From Owenia fusiformis (lineage: Eukaryota > Annelida > Polychaeta > Sabellida > Oweniidae), in the NCBI GenBank assembly GCA_903813345.2, contig CAIIXF020000333.1, forward strand, positions 1-22,000: 22,000 nt of DNA. Direction: 5' to 3'. Made by a program: the position numbers and the translations under genes. Of the stretch, positions 21,413 to 22,000 are shown piece by piece (position 1 is the stretch's first letter; every line of letters starts with the position of its first letter). A model generated the notes under the pieces. The model saw only the letters and a program-made list of their open reading frames with translations, was not told where the DNA came from and did no database searches.

Positions 21413-22000
21413 TAGACTCCAGATTGAAAATCTGGAGTCTATTGTTTTTGCCTGTTTTCTTATTATTATTATTCTTCTTTCTTTCTTCCTCCTAACAGAT
21501 TTTCTCTTCAACTATAACATCTTACTTAGTCCAACCTACATGGTTGACTAGGGAATGTATCTGGCTTTCTGGGAAATTAGGTCAAATTTTTATCTAGGTC
21601 ATAGGTCAAGAACTAGGTCAAATCTTAGATTTTCATTAATTCACCACTTTTCTCAGTCGTCTTTCAATATTTTCGCTCCAGTTTTTTTTCATCATGTTCC
21701 TTGGAAAAAACGCTAATTCCGTAAGGCAAATCGTTTTTTGATTACTCTTACCGATTTTGAGATATTGCGTCCGAAATGTAGGTCAGAACAAAAAACTCTC
21801 CAAATTCAACATGTGAGTTATGAAATAAGTGTAGAATGATCTCAGGAATCCGAATCTGCAAACCAAATTTAGATCCGACTTCCGGTTCGGAAGTTATGGC
21901 GTTTTGAAAGCTCAAAAATCACTAAATTTGGTGCCTATGTTAAGTCAATGGGAAAAAAGACTTTTTCGAAGTGTAAAATACAAGATATAGACTGAGTACA
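21413..22000 (+). mobile_element. Second copy of the Helitron/HINE-like element, 5' part
   Basis: It begins with the TAGACTCC hairpin at 21413-21441 (13-bp stem, 3-nt loop), on the base after the last satellite unit. It continues with a TTATT/TTC tract, ACTAGGGAATGTATCTGG, the AGGTCA cluster, one core block (AATCCGAATCTG to GTTATGGCGTTTTGAAA) and AAGTGTAAAATAC, ending at the window edge. The order matches the left element from its hairpin to about 1550. A 54-bp stretch (21408-21461) is identical to 730-783, while the rest is diverged. It has a single 5' hairpin where the left element has five. The 3' end lies outside the window. Confidence 0.75.
21596..21608 (+). promoter_or_regulatory. DR1 motif (AGGTCA-T-AGGTCA) in right-flank element
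   Basis: Two perfect AGGTCA half-sites one base apart occupy the same place in the element as 1144-1156. The spacer base differs (T against A) while both half-sites are kept, although surrounding bases have diverged. The motif is a known nuclear-receptor target type; function here is not shown. Confidence 0.35.

Overview
The window is eukaryotic, almost certainly from a metazoan. Its only recognisable gene is the 3' end of a multi-granulin (progranulin-type) gene at 1-631, with canonical splice sites. The rest is repetitive DNA. An invertebrate is likely. A mollusc is plausible because the repeats resemble the pearl/HINE (Helentron-associated) elements known from bivalves, but that is inference and species cannot be read from this sequence.

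Layout. (1) 1-631: two consecutive exons on the + strand (117-347, and terminal 497-631 with a TGA stop), separated by a 149-bp intron. Together they encode the last complete 12-cysteine granulin domain. Exon plus intron form a 380-bp tandem duplication. (2) 632-734: short AT-rich stretch, presumably 3' UTR. (3) 735-2769: a composite repeat that I interpret as a non-autonomous Helitron/Helentron-like element. It has a ladder of five hairpins with (TTA)n tracts at its left end, a body of iterated ~134-bp blocks and a ~610-bp duplication, a 12-bp-period minisatellite, and a right end with a subterminal inverted repeat, a 10-bp-stem hairpin and a CTAG terminus. (4) 2771-21412: a perfect head-to-tail array of 26 complete 717-bp units (26 x 717 = 18,642 bp). 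(5) 21413-22000: the left end of another copy of the element in (3), starting at the base after the array and running off the window.

The main result is the array. The units look identical except at unit position 474, where G and A alternate strictly for all 26 units. The real repeat is therefore a 1,434-bp dimer present 13 times, a higher-order repeat. The monomer is itself a diverged relative of the flanking element: both start with a hairpin after ATTAT, share internal blocks in the same order, and have similar 3' ends. The array lies exactly between the 3' end of one such element and the 5' end of another. Together these suggest a satellite born from a Helitron-like element, possibly by rolling-circle amplification of a two-unit circle. 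An assembly or polishing effect on copy number and identity must be excluded. I found no convincing protein gene in 632-22000.
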